Shown: positions 32,606 to 41,594 of the stretch, one piece after another
How positions within the stretch are numbered: position 1 is the stretch's first letter
How the letters are laid out: each line of letters starts with the position of its first letter
Translations under genes and position numbers: made by a program
Origin: Deltaproteobacteria bacterium
GTDB lineage: Bacteria > Myxococcota_A > UBA9042 > PHBI01
Assembly (NCBI GenBank): GCA_020632715.1
Contig: JACKFA010000002.1
Span: 1-64,000, forward strand
Length of the DNA stretch: 64,000 nucleotides
Direction of reading: 5' to 3'
The notes under the pieces: model-generated
Told to the model about the DNA's origin: nothing
Database searches by the model: none
Seen by the model: the letters and a program-made list of their open reading frames with translations, nothing else

Positions 32606-34282
32606 TCAGCGCGCCTTGCACACGTGGCAGTTGTCGGCGCCGCACCACGCCTGGGCCTGGCCGGTCAGCGGCGCCGTGCCGACGTCGTCGAAGCCCGCCG
32701 GGCACGCGGCCGCGAGGAACGCCGCGTCCACGGGGAGCGCCGACGCCGTCGCGGGGCTCTGGCAGCGCGCGCAGGTCGCGTCGGGGCACCAGGCCTGGCC
32801 TTGGCCCCCCCCGGTCGTGCCGATCGTGGTCCAGCTCGCCGGGCAGGCCTGCATCACGAACGTCGTGCTCGGCGGGACGGGCGCGCCGCCGCTCGGGGCC
32901 GTGCAGAGGCGGCAGGACACGGTGTCGCAGTTGACCTGCTGCTGGCCGCTCGCGACGTTGTCGGCGTCGCCCCAGCCCGCGGGGCAGGCGTCGGCGACGA
33001 GCACCATCCCCTCGGGGAACGCGGGGCCACAGCCGGCGCCCGGGCCCGTGCAGGCGGCGGCGACGCCCTCGCCGAAGCGCCGCGCGAGGACCGTGGCCTC
33101 GCCGCTCTCCGTGCTGGTGTAGGCCACCGCGACGGGGGCGTCCGGGTCGTCGAACGAGAGCCCCTCGGTGCCGCAGCTCGCGAGGTCCACGTCCCACGTG
33201 ACCAGCGGGTAGACGGCCCCCGCGGCGATGACGCCGTCGTCGATGGCGTCGCCGTCGTCCGCGTGATCGGCCGCCGTGGCGCGTGTCCTGAGGCGGCACG
33301 CCGAGATCCCCGGCTTCACGCCGAGCGCCACGTTCCAGTAGGCGACGCGCCCGCCGCCGGCCGCGCCCGACAGCGCCTCGAGCCCGCGGAAGGCGGCGAC
33401 CTGGAAGAGGTAGTCGTCGGGCGAGCCCGCGAGGCCGCGGCGCACGGCCGGGCAGGCCGCGAGGTCACCGGCCGCGCACAGGTTCCCGCCGCCGCCGGCG
33501 GCCGGGTCGATCCAGACGGTCGTCGTGTCGACGCCGTCGTCGCCGTCGCAGTCGAGGGCGATCGGGTCGAGGAAGAGCTCGGTGGCGGCGCCGTCCGCGG
33601 CGCCCGTGGCGCACGCGAGGCCGAGGACGAGCGTGCGCGCGCGCTGCCCGCCCCCGTCGAAGAGGAGGTCGATGTCCTCGCAAGCGCCGCCGCCCTCGGG
33701 CACCTTGCAGCAGTCGAGCTTCGCCGAGCAGAAGACGTCGCCGAAGGTGACCGCGATGTCGAAGAAGCCCTGCGACGCGGGGCGCATGAGCGCCACGTCG
33801 AAGCGGACCGCGGCGTCGCCGTTGGGCGTGCACGGCACGTCCTGCACGAGCGGCGCGCTCTCGGTCGGGTTCCGGAAGGCGAGCGACGTCGCCGGCACGG
33901 CGCTCGCGTCGCCCGCGGCGAACTCGCCGGGCTCGTCGATGTCCTCGGCGTAGAGGCCGACGACCCACACCCGGACCTCGTTCGTCGCCACCCCCGGCGA
34001 CGCGTCGCACGGGCCCACGAGCGAGGCGGAGCCGCGGCTGTCGCCGTAGCGGCTCGAGCTCACGCGCCGCTGCCAGACCACCTCGGGCGTCTCGGCGCCG
34101 TTCCGGACCTCGACGTCCCAGACGACGTCGTCCACGCCCTCGAGCGAGAGGGCCGCGATGTCGATCGTCACGCCGCGCGCAGCGTCGTCGTCGGTCGCGG
34201 GAGAGCCGTCGGCGCAGGCGCCGCCGAGGGCGAACGCGAGGGAAGACACCGCGAGCGCGGCGCCACGGGCGCGATTGAGCAT
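32606..34282 (-). CDS. Secreted Cys-rich protein with three C-terminal repeats
   Basis: The 558-residue product starts at ATG 34282 after GGAG, with a signal peptide (LAVSSLAFALGGACAD, probably a lipobox). The first 380 residues are an Asp/Gly-rich domain with paired cysteines (CSAKLDCCKVPEGGGAC). The C-terminus holds three ~45-residue repeats of the pattern CPAxW/F-x(10-15)-QAWC-x4-C-x2-C: positions begin near CPAGWGD, CPASWTT and CPAGFDD and end CRLC, CARC and CHVC. The four-Cys pattern suggests metal or disulfide knots. No named family is recognised. The collagen-like lipoprotein gene follows 94 bases downstream. Confidence 0.82.
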   Translation of the reverse strand: MLNRARGAALAVSSLAFALGGACADGSPATDDDAARGVTIDIAALSLEGVDDVVWDVEVRNGAETPEVVWQRRVSSSRYGDSRGSASLVGPCDASPGVATNEVRVWVVGLYAEDIDEPGEFAAGDASAVPATSLAFRNPTESAPLVQDVPCTPNGDAAVRFDVALMRPASQGFFDIAVTFGDVFCSAKLDCCKVPEGGGACEDIDLLFDGGGQRARTLVLGLACATGAADGAATELFLDPIALDCDGDDGVDTTTVWIDPAAGGGGNLCAAGDLAACPAVRRGLAGSPDDYLFQVAAFRGLEALSGAAGGGRVAYWNVALGVKPGISACRLRTRATAADHADDGDAIDDGVIAAGAVYPLVTWDVDLASCGTEGLSFDDPDAPVAVAYTSTESGEATVLARRFGEGVAAACTGPGAGCGPAFPEGMVLVADACPAGWGDADNVASGQQQVNCDTVSCRLCTAPSGGAPVPPSTTFVMQACPASWTTIGTTGGGQGQAWCPDATCARCQSPATASALPVDAAFLAAACPAGFDDVGTAPLTGQAQAWCGADNCHVCKAR

Positions 34283-34462
34283 CGTCTTCTCCAGGGAGTC
34301 CGCGGCTGCACTGCGCCGCGATCCCCATCGTAGCCCACTTCTCGCCGATCCGCAGCGCCCGTGGGCGCTTTCGCGCACCCCGTCCCGGAGGGCCGCGACG
34401 CGAGGCGCTGGCGAGGCGGCGCGGACGCGCGTAGTCTCGGCCGGCACCCCCCCGAGGCACCC

Positions 34463-35041
34463 ATGGACTTCTCGTTCCGCGCCACCATCCACGGCCCCGT
34501 CGATCGCGTGCTCGTCATGCTGCGCGACCGCCTGACCGATCTCGTCCCGTACCTCGAGACGGTCGACCACATCGAGGAGGTCGAGCGCCGCGAGGAGGGC
34601 TCGGTCGTGCACATCACGAACGCGTGGCAGGGCAACTCGCAGGGCGTTCCGGCCTTCGCGCGCCCCTTCGTGACGCGCGCGATGACGTCGTGGCGCGACC
34701 ACGCCGCCTGGGACACCGCCGCGCGCACCGTCCGCTGGTCGTTCGAGCCCAACCGCTTCGGCAAGCTCTACACCTGCGGCGGGCTCAACCACATCCGCGC
34801 GCTCGACGCGAACACGACGGAGCTCGAGCTCAACGGGAGCCTCGTCATCCACCCCGAGCACCTGCCGCTGCCCGGGCCCATCGCGCGCCGCTTCGCGCCG
34901 AAGATCACGACGTGGATCGTCGGGAAGATCCAGCCGAACCTGCTGCTCGTGCCGAAGGCCATCGAGGCGTTCTTCCAGCACGAGGCGAGCGAGGCCGGCG
35001 CGGCCTCGCCGGGGGATGGCGAGGCGCCGGCGCCGGTCTGA
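34463..35041 (+). CDS. SRPBCC-fold protein
   Basis: The 192-residue protein looks like a START/Bet v 1-type (SRPBCC) domain with a short Ala/Pro/Gly tail. It has FSFRATIHGPVDRVLVMLRD at the start, alternating strands and a long C-terminal helix (WIVGKIQPNLLLVPKAIEAF). This resembles DUF2505-like proteins that bind hydrophobic ligands. There are no catalytic residues to call. The ATG at 34463 follows a weak GAGG; TAGTCT at 34432-34437 may be a -10 box. It is divergent from the Cys-rich gene, with a 180-base gap. Confidence 0.7.
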   Translation: MDFSFRATIHGPVDRVLVMLRDRLTDLVPYLETVDHIEEVERREEGSVVHITNAWQGNSQGVPAFARPFVTRAMTSWRDHAAWDTAARTVRWSFEPNRFGKLYTCGGLNHIRALDANTTELELNGSLVIHPEHLPLPGPIARRFAPKITTWIVGKIQPNLLLVPKAIEAFFQHEASEAGAASPGDGEAPAPV

Positions 35042-35060
35042 CCGCGGTCGCCGCGTCGCG

Positions 35061-35954
35061 TCAGCGCGACGGCGGCGGCACCCAGCGATCGTCCTCGTAG
35101 TACGGGTAGTCCGGCGGGTCGGGCACCCAGCGCCGCGGCTCCTCGTAGCGCGGCGTCGGCAGGAGCCCGCGGCGCGCGAGGCCGGCGCGGTCGTCGTAGC
35201 GGATCGTCGTCACCTGCGCGGGCCGCGAGCTCGCCCGCGTGAAGTCGCGCTCGGTCACCGGCGACCAGCGCGACTCGCCGAACTGCGTGCCGAGGTTCTG
35301 CCCGCCGTCGACGCCGAGGCAGCGCGCCGAGGCGCAGCGGCTGTCGGCGCTCGCGCGCGGCGCGGCGGCCTCTCCGGCGCTCTTCCCGGCGTGGTCGCGG
35401 CGCGCGCCGTCGCTCTCGAGGTCCCACGGCACCGGCTCCTCGGGGATCCACTGCCGGCGCGGCGCCGACTCGGGGAAGAACTCGACCTTGATGACGCCGA
35501 GGTCGCGCGTGTCGCCCACGCGCCCGGCGTAGGAGTCGCCGCGCGAGGTGAAGCGGAAGGCGGCGACGTCCTGGCTCGACGTGCGCCAGCCCTCGATGGT
35601 GATGGTGTCGTGCGGCGGCACGAGGTAGCCGCGGCTGCGCGTGCTCGCGCGGTAGCCGTCGAGGATGTTGCGCCCGTCGACCGTCACGACGGCCTCCACC
35701 CAGAGGTCGCTCGGGTTCCCGACGACGATCTCGTAGCGCGCGCCGAAGTCGGCGAGAACCCAGCGCGTGCTCCCGCCGCGCGTGATCTCCGGGCAGCCGC
35801 CGCCGTCGCAGGTGAGGTGCGCGGTGAAGCCGCGCGGCGCCGGCACGATCGGGCGCGAGCGCGCCGCGGCGGCGAGCGGCGTCGCGGCGACGAGCAGGAG
35901 GCCGGCGGCGGCGAGGAGCGGGAGGGTCGAGAGGGTGGCTTTCTTGGGCTTCAT
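35061..35954 (-). CDS. Hypothetical secreted protein, Arg/Pro-rich C-terminus
   Basis: The 297-residue protein starts at ATG 35954, with a signal peptide (LSTLPLLAAAGLLLVAATPLAAAA). Residues 35-165 look beta-rich (HLTCDGGGCPEITR, WVLADFGARYEIVVGNPSDLWVEAVVTVDGRN) and may be an immunoglobulin-like domain. The C-terminal third is disordered, rich in Arg, Pro and Tyr, ending WVPDPPDYPYYEDDRWVPPP. I do not recognise a family. The gene stop is 19 bases from the SRPBCC gene's stop (convergent). Confidence 0.75.
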   Translation of the reverse strand: MKPKKATLSTLPLLAAAGLLLVAATPLAAAARSRPIVPAPRGFTAHLTCDGGGCPEITRGGSTRWVLADFGARYEIVVGNPSDLWVEAVVTVDGRNILDGYRASTRSRGYLVPPHDTITIEGWRTSSQDVAAFRFTSRGDSYAGRVGDTRDLGVIKVEFFPESAPRRQWIPEEPVPWDLESDGARRDHAGKSAGEAAAPRASADSRCASARCLGVDGGQNLGTQFGESRWSPVTERDFTRASSRPAQVTTIRYDDRAGLARRGLLPTPRYEEPRRWVPDPPDYPYYEDDRWVPPPSR

Positions 35955-36045
35955 GACGCGCTCGCGGTCTTCGGGATCGGTGCGGACCGACCTCCTCGGA
36001 CGCGCGGGCGCCGAAAAGGATCTGCGAACGCGCGTTTCGCGCCTC

Positions 36046-36073
36046 TTGCGGGCGCCGCGGGCTCGCGTATCGT
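36046..36073 (+). promoter_or_regulatory. Putative promoter of the lipoprotein at 36114
   Basis: TTGCGG (36046-36051), a 16-base spacer and TATCGT (36068-36073) lie about 40 bases before the ATG in the short divergent gap. Confidence 0.4.
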
Positions 36074-36113
36074 CCGCCGCCATACCCTCGATGTAACGAA
36101 CCAGGAGATCCCG

Positions 36114-36605
36114 ATGCGCCTCGCCCTCCTCATCGCCCCCGCCGCCGCCCTCCTCCTCGCCGCCTGCGGCAGCAGCGGCGCCTCCGTCACCGACGGCGGC
36201 GCGAAGGCCGCGAAGGGCGCCGTCAGCGCCGCGACCTTCACCCACGAGACCGAGGTCGCCGACGATCCGGACGACGAGACCGCCATGGTGCCGCGCACCG
36301 ACTGCCTGAGCGTCGAGCCGACCGGCGACGGCGCCCTCCGCTACAGCTTCCTCCTCAACTTCGACTTCGACCACGCCTGCCAGATGGACGGCACCGCGGT
36401 CGCCGCCGGCCCCGGCGTCTGGGTCGACACGAAGGAGGACGGCTGCAAGCTCACCATCACGTTCGACGACCACGGCGTCACGCTCGGCGACTCGGGCGAG
36501 CCGGCGTGCCGCGACAACTGGTGCGGCGCCCGCGGCTCCATCGACGGAAACGGCTTCCAGGCGTCCGAGGCTGGCGCGCTGACGGCGTGCCCGGCGGGGC
36601 GGTAG
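36114..36605 (+). CDS. Small lipoprotein
   Basis: The 163-residue product has a clear lipoprotein signal (LALLIAPAAALLLAACGSS). The mature part has six cysteines (DCLS, HACQ, DGCK, PACRDNWCG, LTACPAG), suggesting disulfides, and the acidic segment ADDPDDETAMVPRTDC. No family is recognised. The ATG at 36114 follows CAGGAG. It is divergent from the secreted gene at 35061-35954. Confidence 0.78.
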   Translation: MRLALLIAPAAALLLAACGSSGASVTDGGAKAAKGAVSAATFTHETEVADDPDDETAMVPRTDCLSVEPTGDGALRYSFLLNFDFDHACQMDGTAVAAGPGVWVDTKEDGCKLTITFDDHGVTLGDSGEPACRDNWCGARGSIDGNGFQASEAGALTACPAGR

Positions 36606-36620
36606 CGGTCCCCCCGGCGA

Positions 36621-38189
36621 TCAGGGCGCGGGCGCCTCGGTGCCCGCGGGCTCGTCCCCCGGCGACGGCGCCGCGGGCTGCGTCGGCGCCGCGTCGGGGC
36701 CGTCCGTCATGGCGACCTCGAGCGCGCGCCAGTCCATCCCGGGGCCCGGGTCCCAGCGGTCGGCCGACGTGTGCCAGTGGCCGACCACGCCCTCGAGGGC
36801 GTCGGGGTCCTCGACCACCGCCGTGATGATCTCGCCGCGCGCGTCCCTCGGGACGCCGTGGCCCACCTTCGGGAAGACCGACGCGAGCGCCCGCGCGAGC
36901 GCCCCGAGGGAGCGCCTCTGGGCGTCGGTGTAGCCGTAGCTCTGCACCCTGCCGCCGTTGATCCTCATGACGGCGCTCCGCGCGCGCGGGTGCTTCGCCA
37001 TCTCCGCCGCTCGCGCGTGGTTCGGATCGAAGGGCGGCGCGTCCGGCTCGCGGACGAGGTTCGGCTGCGCGCTGATGAGCGTGACGCCCACGCTGCTGTT
37101 GTTCTGTTCGGCCGCGTGGAAGGCCATTCGCGCGACGTCGACGGTCTGGTAGATGGTCCCGTCGAAGTCGATGATGAAGTGCTCCGACAGCCCGCGCGCG
37201 ACCATGGCGCGCTGCGACTCCGCCGCCGTCTGCGTGAGCGAGGTGTGGAGCAGCATCGTGTGGATCACGCCGACCCAGTGCGGGAGGCTGCTCGGCTCCG
37301 TGGGCGGCTCCCACGCGCGGTCGCCGATCCTCCGGACCCCGAAGCCCGGCGAGCCCAGGGGCTCCATCTGTTTCTGGACGCTCGGCGTCTCGTAGCTGAG
37401 CGTCCCGGGGTCATCGAGCCCGACGAACGGCACGTCGTCGTCGAGGGGCACCTCGAGCCCGCCGACGCGGACGCTGGCGGTCACCCGCGGATCGTACCAG
37501 GTGCGACGCCCCTCCTGGACGCCGAGGATCTTGCCCGACGGGAGCGCGTAGAGGCCGACCGGCACCCGCCAGCCCTCCGCCACGGTCACCGCCTCTCCGC
37601 CGCCGACCGGCTTCAGCGCCATCCCGACCGTGTCCTCGCCCCCGCGGCCGATGAGCCATCCCATCCCGGGCAGGGGCGACGTGACGTCGCGCGCCACCTC
37701 CCAGCGCAGCGTCACCCCCGCGCGCTCCGCGAGCCCGCGGGCGTCGTCCTGCAGGTACTCGACGTTCGCCTCCCACGGCGCCTGCCCGCTCACGGCGAGC
37801 GCGCCGTCGCCGAGCTCGACGCGGCCGTCGTGGAGGGCGAGCGCCGTCGCGACCACCCCGCGGATGACGTCGTTCGACGCCGCCCCGGCGTCCCCGCCGC
37901 CCGCCCGCAGCGCGAGCGCCAGGGGTTTGCCCGCCGTCGCCTCGTCGAGCAGCACCTTGGCCTCCTCGGGCAGCGCGCCCCCCGGGATCACGCCGGCCAC
38001 GGCGAGTCGCCCGTCGGCCGGGCGGTCGATCTTCAGGCTCGCAGCACCACGCCAGGGGTTCGCCGGCGCGGCGGCCACGGCGTCCGCCACCCCGTCGGCG
38101 CCACCGCCGCCCTTCGAGCAGGCGGGGGCGCTCGCGAGGGCGCTCGAGAGGACGAGGATCGGGAGCCAACGGCGCGTCGCGCGGTCCAT
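36621..38189 (-). CDS. Lipoprotein N-acetylmuramoyl-L-alanine amidase (Amidase_2)
   Basis: The 522-residue lipoprotein (LSSALASAPAC) has about 310 residues of unknown N-terminal sequence, then a peptidoglycan amidase domain of the Amidase_2/PGRP type. The zinc ligands appear as HTMLLHTSLT, with a distal GHWHTSADRWDPGPGMDW; FHAAEQNNSSVGVTLI is typical of the fold. It should cut the bond between muramic acid and L-Ala in the periplasm. The C-terminus is Pro/Ala-rich. The gene is alone, with a 256-base divergent gap upstream. Confidence 0.87.
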   Translation of the reverse strand: MDRATRRWLPILVLSSALASAPACSKGGGGADGVADAVAAAPANPWRGAASLKIDRPADGRLAVAGVIPGGALPEEAKVLLDEATAGKPLALALRAGGGDAGAASNDVIRGVVATALALHDGRVELGDGALAVSGQAPWEANVEYLQDDARGLAERAGVTLRWEVARDVTSPLPGMGWLIGRGGEDTVGMALKPVGGGEAVTVAEGWRVPVGLYALPSGKILGVQEGRRTWYDPRVTASVRVGGLEVPLDDDVPFVGLDDPGTLSYETPSVQKQMEPLGSPGFGVRRIGDRAWEPPTEPSSLPHWVGVIHTMLLHTSLTQTAAESQRAMVARGLSEHFIIDFDGTIYQTVDVARMAFHAAEQNNSSVGVTLISAQPNLVREPDAPPFDPNHARAAEMAKHPRARSAVMRINGGRVQSYGYTDAQRRSLGALARALASVFPKVGHGVPRDARGEIITAVVEDPDALEGVVGHWHTSADRWDPGPGMDWRALEVAMTDGPDAAPTQPAAPSPGDEPAGTEAPAP

Positions 38190-38445
38190 GGGGGCCTCCG
38201 TGGTCAGCTACGGGCACATCGTCTCGGGCGCGGCGCCGTTCGTCAACGGCAGGTGCCCTACGGTCGCCCTACACCACGTGGAGCAGCGCTACTCCGGGCG
38301 CCGTCGCGCGCGCCGCCCCGCTGGACGACGCGCAGCCGCAAGGATGGCGGCCCGGACGGGTGCGGAGCGAGCGCTCGGTCGGTGGCACGGGCGCTGCACT
38401 CCCGACCGCCACCCGACGCACCCCACGACGCCCCCGGAGCCTGAC

Positions 38446-39132
38446 ATGCGCGTCCTCACCGCCCTCGCCGCCACCCTCCTCTCCCTCGGCCGCGCCTGCG
38501 CCGCGAGCGCCGCCCCGCCCCCCGAGGTGCGGCCCGCCGTCGTCCTCGTCGACCCGGCCACGGTCCCGCTCCACGAGCCGCTGACGGTCGGCGACGGCTT
38601 CGCCCTCTTCGGCCTCGCCCTCGGCGGCGGCGCCCTCGCGGGCGGCGGCGTCGGCTCCCTCGCGACCCTCGGCGCCCTCTCGGCCTCCGGCGAGGGCCAC
38701 TTCGACGACACCCTCGCCGTCGGCGTCGCCTTCGGCAGCGTCGCCGGCTCCTTCGGCGCGGCCGGCGCGATGCACCTCTACGGCACGAAGCGCGATCTCG
38801 GCGGCAGCTTCTGGGTCGGGACGGCGGGCGCCGCCGCGGGCGCCCTCATCACGACCTTCGCCGTGCGCCCCCTCCTCGAGGACGCCGAGGCGCGCCCCGC
38901 CGCCTACTTCCTGAGCTACGCCCTCATCCCGACGACGACCGCGTTCACCGCCTACGTCCTCTCCTGCGCCCTCGCGGACCACGGCGAGCTCGACGACGTC
39001 GGCGCGAGCGGCGGCCTCCTCGACGTGACCCCCGAGCACGGCGTGCGCCTCGGCGTCCCCGCGGTGGCCATCGCCCCTGCGCAGGGCGGCGACACCGTCC
39101 TCCACGTCGGCCTCCTCGGCGGCCGCTTCTGA
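38446..39132 (+). CDS. Gly/Ala-rich membrane-associated protein, paralogue A
   Basis: The 228-residue protein has a signal peptide and several Gly-rich hydrophobic helices (GGALAGGGVGSLATLGAL, GTAGAAAGALITTFAV). It shares a characteristic block with the protein at 43910-44569: AGSFGAAGAMHLYGTKRDLG here against AGSFGAALAMHTYGRSRHLR there, each followed by GSFW. Both end in a short beta strand and Phe (GGRF / SGQF), suggesting an outer-membrane or envelope location. No named family. The ATG at 38446 is the first in-frame start with a signal. Confidence 0.7.
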   Translation: MRVLTALAATLLSLGRACAASAAPPPEVRPAVVLVDPATVPLHEPLTVGDGFALFGLALGGGALAGGGVGSLATLGALSASGEGHFDDTLAVGVAFGSVAGSFGAAGAMHLYGTKRDLGGSFWVGTAGAAAGALITTFAVRPLLEDAEARPAAYFLSYALIPTTTAFTAYVLSCALADHGELDDVGASGGLLDVTPEHGVRLGVPAVAIAPAQGGDTVLHVGLLGGRF

Positions 39133-39204
39133 CGGTGACGGGCCATCGCGCCACGCCGGCGCGCGGAGCTTCCCCCGCCCGGCGAATCCGGGCAGACTCC
39201 GCGC

Positions 39205-40449
39205 GTGACCGACTCCGCGCCCGCAGCGACGCCAGAGGCAGGGAAGCCCGGCGGGCGCTACCTCGTCCTCATCCTCGGCGTCCTGACGGCGCTCGGGCCG
39301 CTGTCGATCGACATGTACCTCCCGAGCTTCCCGTCGGTCGCGGCGGACCTCCGGGTCGCCGTCGCCGACGTGCAGCTCACGCTCGCCGCCTACCTCGCGG
39401 GCCTCGCCGTCGGCCAGCTCCTCTACGGCGTCCTCTCCGACCGCCTCGGGCGCCGCCGCCCGCTCCTCACGGGGCTCGCGCTCTACGTCTTCGGCTCGCT
39501 CGTCTGCGCGCTCGCGCCGACGCTCCCGCTCCTCGTCGCCGCGCGCTTCCTCCAGGCCCTCGGCGGCTGCGCCGGCCTCGTCGTCTCGCGCGCCGTCGTG
39601 CGCGACCACTTCGACGTCGAGGACTCCGCCCGCCTCTACTCGACCCTCATGCTCATCATGGGCGTCGCCCCGATCCTCGCGCCGCTCCTCGGCGGGCAGC
39701 TCGTCCTCCTCGGCTGGCGCGCCATCTTCTGGGCGCTCCTCGTCGCGAGCCTCGCGCTCGTCGCGGTCGTCGGCCTCTGGCTCGCCGAGAGCCTCCCGCG
39801 CGAGCGCCGCGACCCGCGCCCCGTGCGGACGCAGCTCCGCGCGATGCTCACCCTCTTCGGCCACCTCCGCTTCGTGCGCCTCTCGGTCGCGAGCGGCGCC
39901 ATGCTCGGCGCGATGTTCGCCTACATCTCGGGCGCCCCCGCCGTGTTCATGGAGATCCACGGCCTCTCCCCCACGGGCTTCGCCGCGGTCTTCGGCTGCA
40001 CGGCCGCCTCGCTCATCGCCGCGTCGCAGGTGAACCGCTGGCTCGCCCCCCGCTTCGGCGTCGAGCGCGTCCTCCGCGCCGCCATCCGCGTCGCCGTCGT
40101 CGCCCTCGGCGCCTTCGCCGCGGGCGCCTGGGCCGGCGCCGGCCTCGCGCTCATCATCCCGTGCCTCGTCGTCACGGCCGCGTGCTTCGGGCTCGTCATG
40201 CCGAACGCCACCGCCGCGGCGATGGCCCCCTACGGGCGCGAGGCCGGGCGCGCCTCGGCCGTCATGGGGACGCTCCAGAGCCTCCTCGGCGCGGTCACGG
40301 CGACCGCGGTCAGCGCGCTCGCCGACGCCACCGCGCGGCCGATGGCGAGCGTCATGTGCGCCTGCGCCCTGCTCGCGCTCGCGGCGTTGCCGCCGGCGAC
40401 CGCGCCCTCGCGCGGCGCCTCCGGATCCGTCGCGCCCAGCGCGTCGTGA
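39205..40449 (+). CDS. Bcr/CflA-type MFS multidrug efflux transporter
   Basis: The 414-residue protein has twelve predicted membrane helices. Helix 1 has LGVLTALGPLSIDMYLPSFP, characteristic of drug:H+ antiporters of the Bcr/CflA group. The loop 2-3 motif reads YGVLSDRLGRRRPLL. It likely exports small molecules such as bicyclomycin-like compounds, though the substrate is unknown. It starts at GTG 39205, and its stop overlaps the next gene (GTGA), so the two form an operon. Confidence 0.9.
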   Translation: MTDSAPAATPEAGKPGGRYLVLILGVLTALGPLSIDMYLPSFPSVAADLRVAVADVQLTLAAYLAGLAVGQLLYGVLSDRLGRRRPLLTGLALYVFGSLVCALAPTLPLLVAARFLQALGGCAGLVVSRAVVRDHFDVEDSARLYSTLMLIMGVAPILAPLLGGQLVLLGWRAIFWALLVASLALVAVVGLWLAESLPRERRDPRPVRTQLRAMLTLFGHLRFVRLSVASGAMLGAMFAYISGAPAVFMEIHGLSPTGFAAVFGCTAASLIAASQVNRWLAPRFGVERVLRAAIRVAVVALGAFAAGAWAGAGLALIIPCLVVTAACFGLVMPNATAAAMAPYGREAGRASAVMGTLQSLLGAVTATAVSALADATARPMASVMCACALLALAALPPATAPSRGASGSVAPSAS

Positions 40450-41594
40450 AGGCGCGCGACCTCCACGCGCTCTGGCGCCGCTTCACGCGCCACGCGCCCC
40501 TCCGGCGCCCGCGCGACTACGGGCGCCTCCTGCGCGCGCCCGCCGCCGAGGTGCCCGCGCTGCGGCTCATCGGCTGGCTCGGGCACGAGAACATCGGCGA
40601 CGACGCGATGTTCGAGGCCCTCCGCGACCACCTCGTCGCGGGCGCCGTCGTCCTCCCCGAGCGCGACCTCTCCCTCCTCACGGCGCTCGCCTTCGCGCGG
40701 CGCGGCGCGCTCCCGACCGTGCTCGGCGGCGGCACCCTCGTGCACCTCTGGGGCTACCTCCAGCCGCTCGAGGCGGCCGTCCGCGCGGGGCGGCCGACCG
40801 CGACCTTCGGCGTCGGCGTCGCGGACCTCGACTATTGGCGCGCCTTCCCGCGCCCCGGCCGCGGCCACGGGGACCGCTGGGCCCGCGCGCTGTCGCGCGC
40901 CGCCTACATCGGCGTGCGCGGGCCGCGCTCGCTCGCCTGGATGCACGCCCACGGCCTCGACCGCGCCGAGGTCCTCGGCGACCTCGCGCTCTCCCACCCC
41001 GCGGCGACGCGCGCCGTCTCGCGCCCGCGCGAGCCCGGCCTCGTCGGCCTCAACCTCGGCGCGCAGGACCCGGTCCTCGGCGGCCAGGACCGCGCCTTCG
41101 ACGCCGTCGTCGCCGTCGCGCGCGAGCTCGCGCGGCGCGGGCACCGCCTCCTCCACGTGCCGCTCCACCGCGTCGACGCGGCGCTCGGGGCGCGCCTCGC
41201 GGCGGCCGTCGGGCCGGCCCTCGAGGTCGCCCCGCGCCGCGCCGACGTGGGCGCGGTGGTCGCCGACATCGCCCGCTGCGAGGTCTTCGTGGGGCAGCGC
41301 CTCCACGCGACCGTGCTCGCCGCGGCGTCCGGGGTGCCGCCGCTCTCGCTCGCCTACCAGCCGAAGTGCCTCGACTTCCTCGAGTCGATCGACGCCGCGG
41401 ATCTCGCGGTGCCGACGGAGAGCGTCGACGGCGGCGGGCTCCTCGAGCGGGTCGAGGGGCTCCTCGCGGCCGCGACCGCCGTCCGCGAGCGCGTCGTCGC
41501 CGCGGTCGCCGCCCATCGGCGGCGCCAGGAGCGGCGCGGGGCCGAGCTCGTCGCCTGGGCGCGCGACCCGGCCGCCGGCTGGCCCGCCCTATAG
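40446..41594 (+). CDS. Polysaccharide pyruvyl transferase family protein
   Basis: The 382-residue protein belongs to the CsaB/WcaK-like family that adds pyruvate ketals to glycans. Visible blocks are GHENIGDDAMFEALRD, VLGGGTLVHLWG, GVRGPRSLAWM, LVGLNLGA and VGQRLHATVLAAASGVP. It starts at GTG 40446, overlapping the MFS stop by four bases. The coupling with an exporter is unusual; no other glycan genes are close. The stop overlaps the convergent gene by six bases. Confidence 0.85.
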   Translation: MKARDLHALWRRFTRHAPLRRPRDYGRLLRAPAAEVPALRLIGWLGHENIGDDAMFEALRDHLVAGAVVLPERDLSLLTALAFARRGALPTVLGGGTLVHLWGYLQPLEAAVRAGRPTATFGVGVADLDYWRAFPRPGRGHGDRWARALSRAAYIGVRGPRSLAWMHAHGLDRAEVLGDLALSHPAATRAVSRPREPGLVGLNLGAQDPVLGGQDRAFDAVVAVARELARRGHRLLHVPLHRVDAALGARLAAAVGPALEVAPRRADVGAVVADIARCEVFVGQRLHATVLAAASGVPPLSLAYQPKCLDFLESIDAADLAVPTESVDGGGLLERVEGLLAAATAVRERVVAAVAAHRRRQERRGAELVAWARDPAAGWPAL

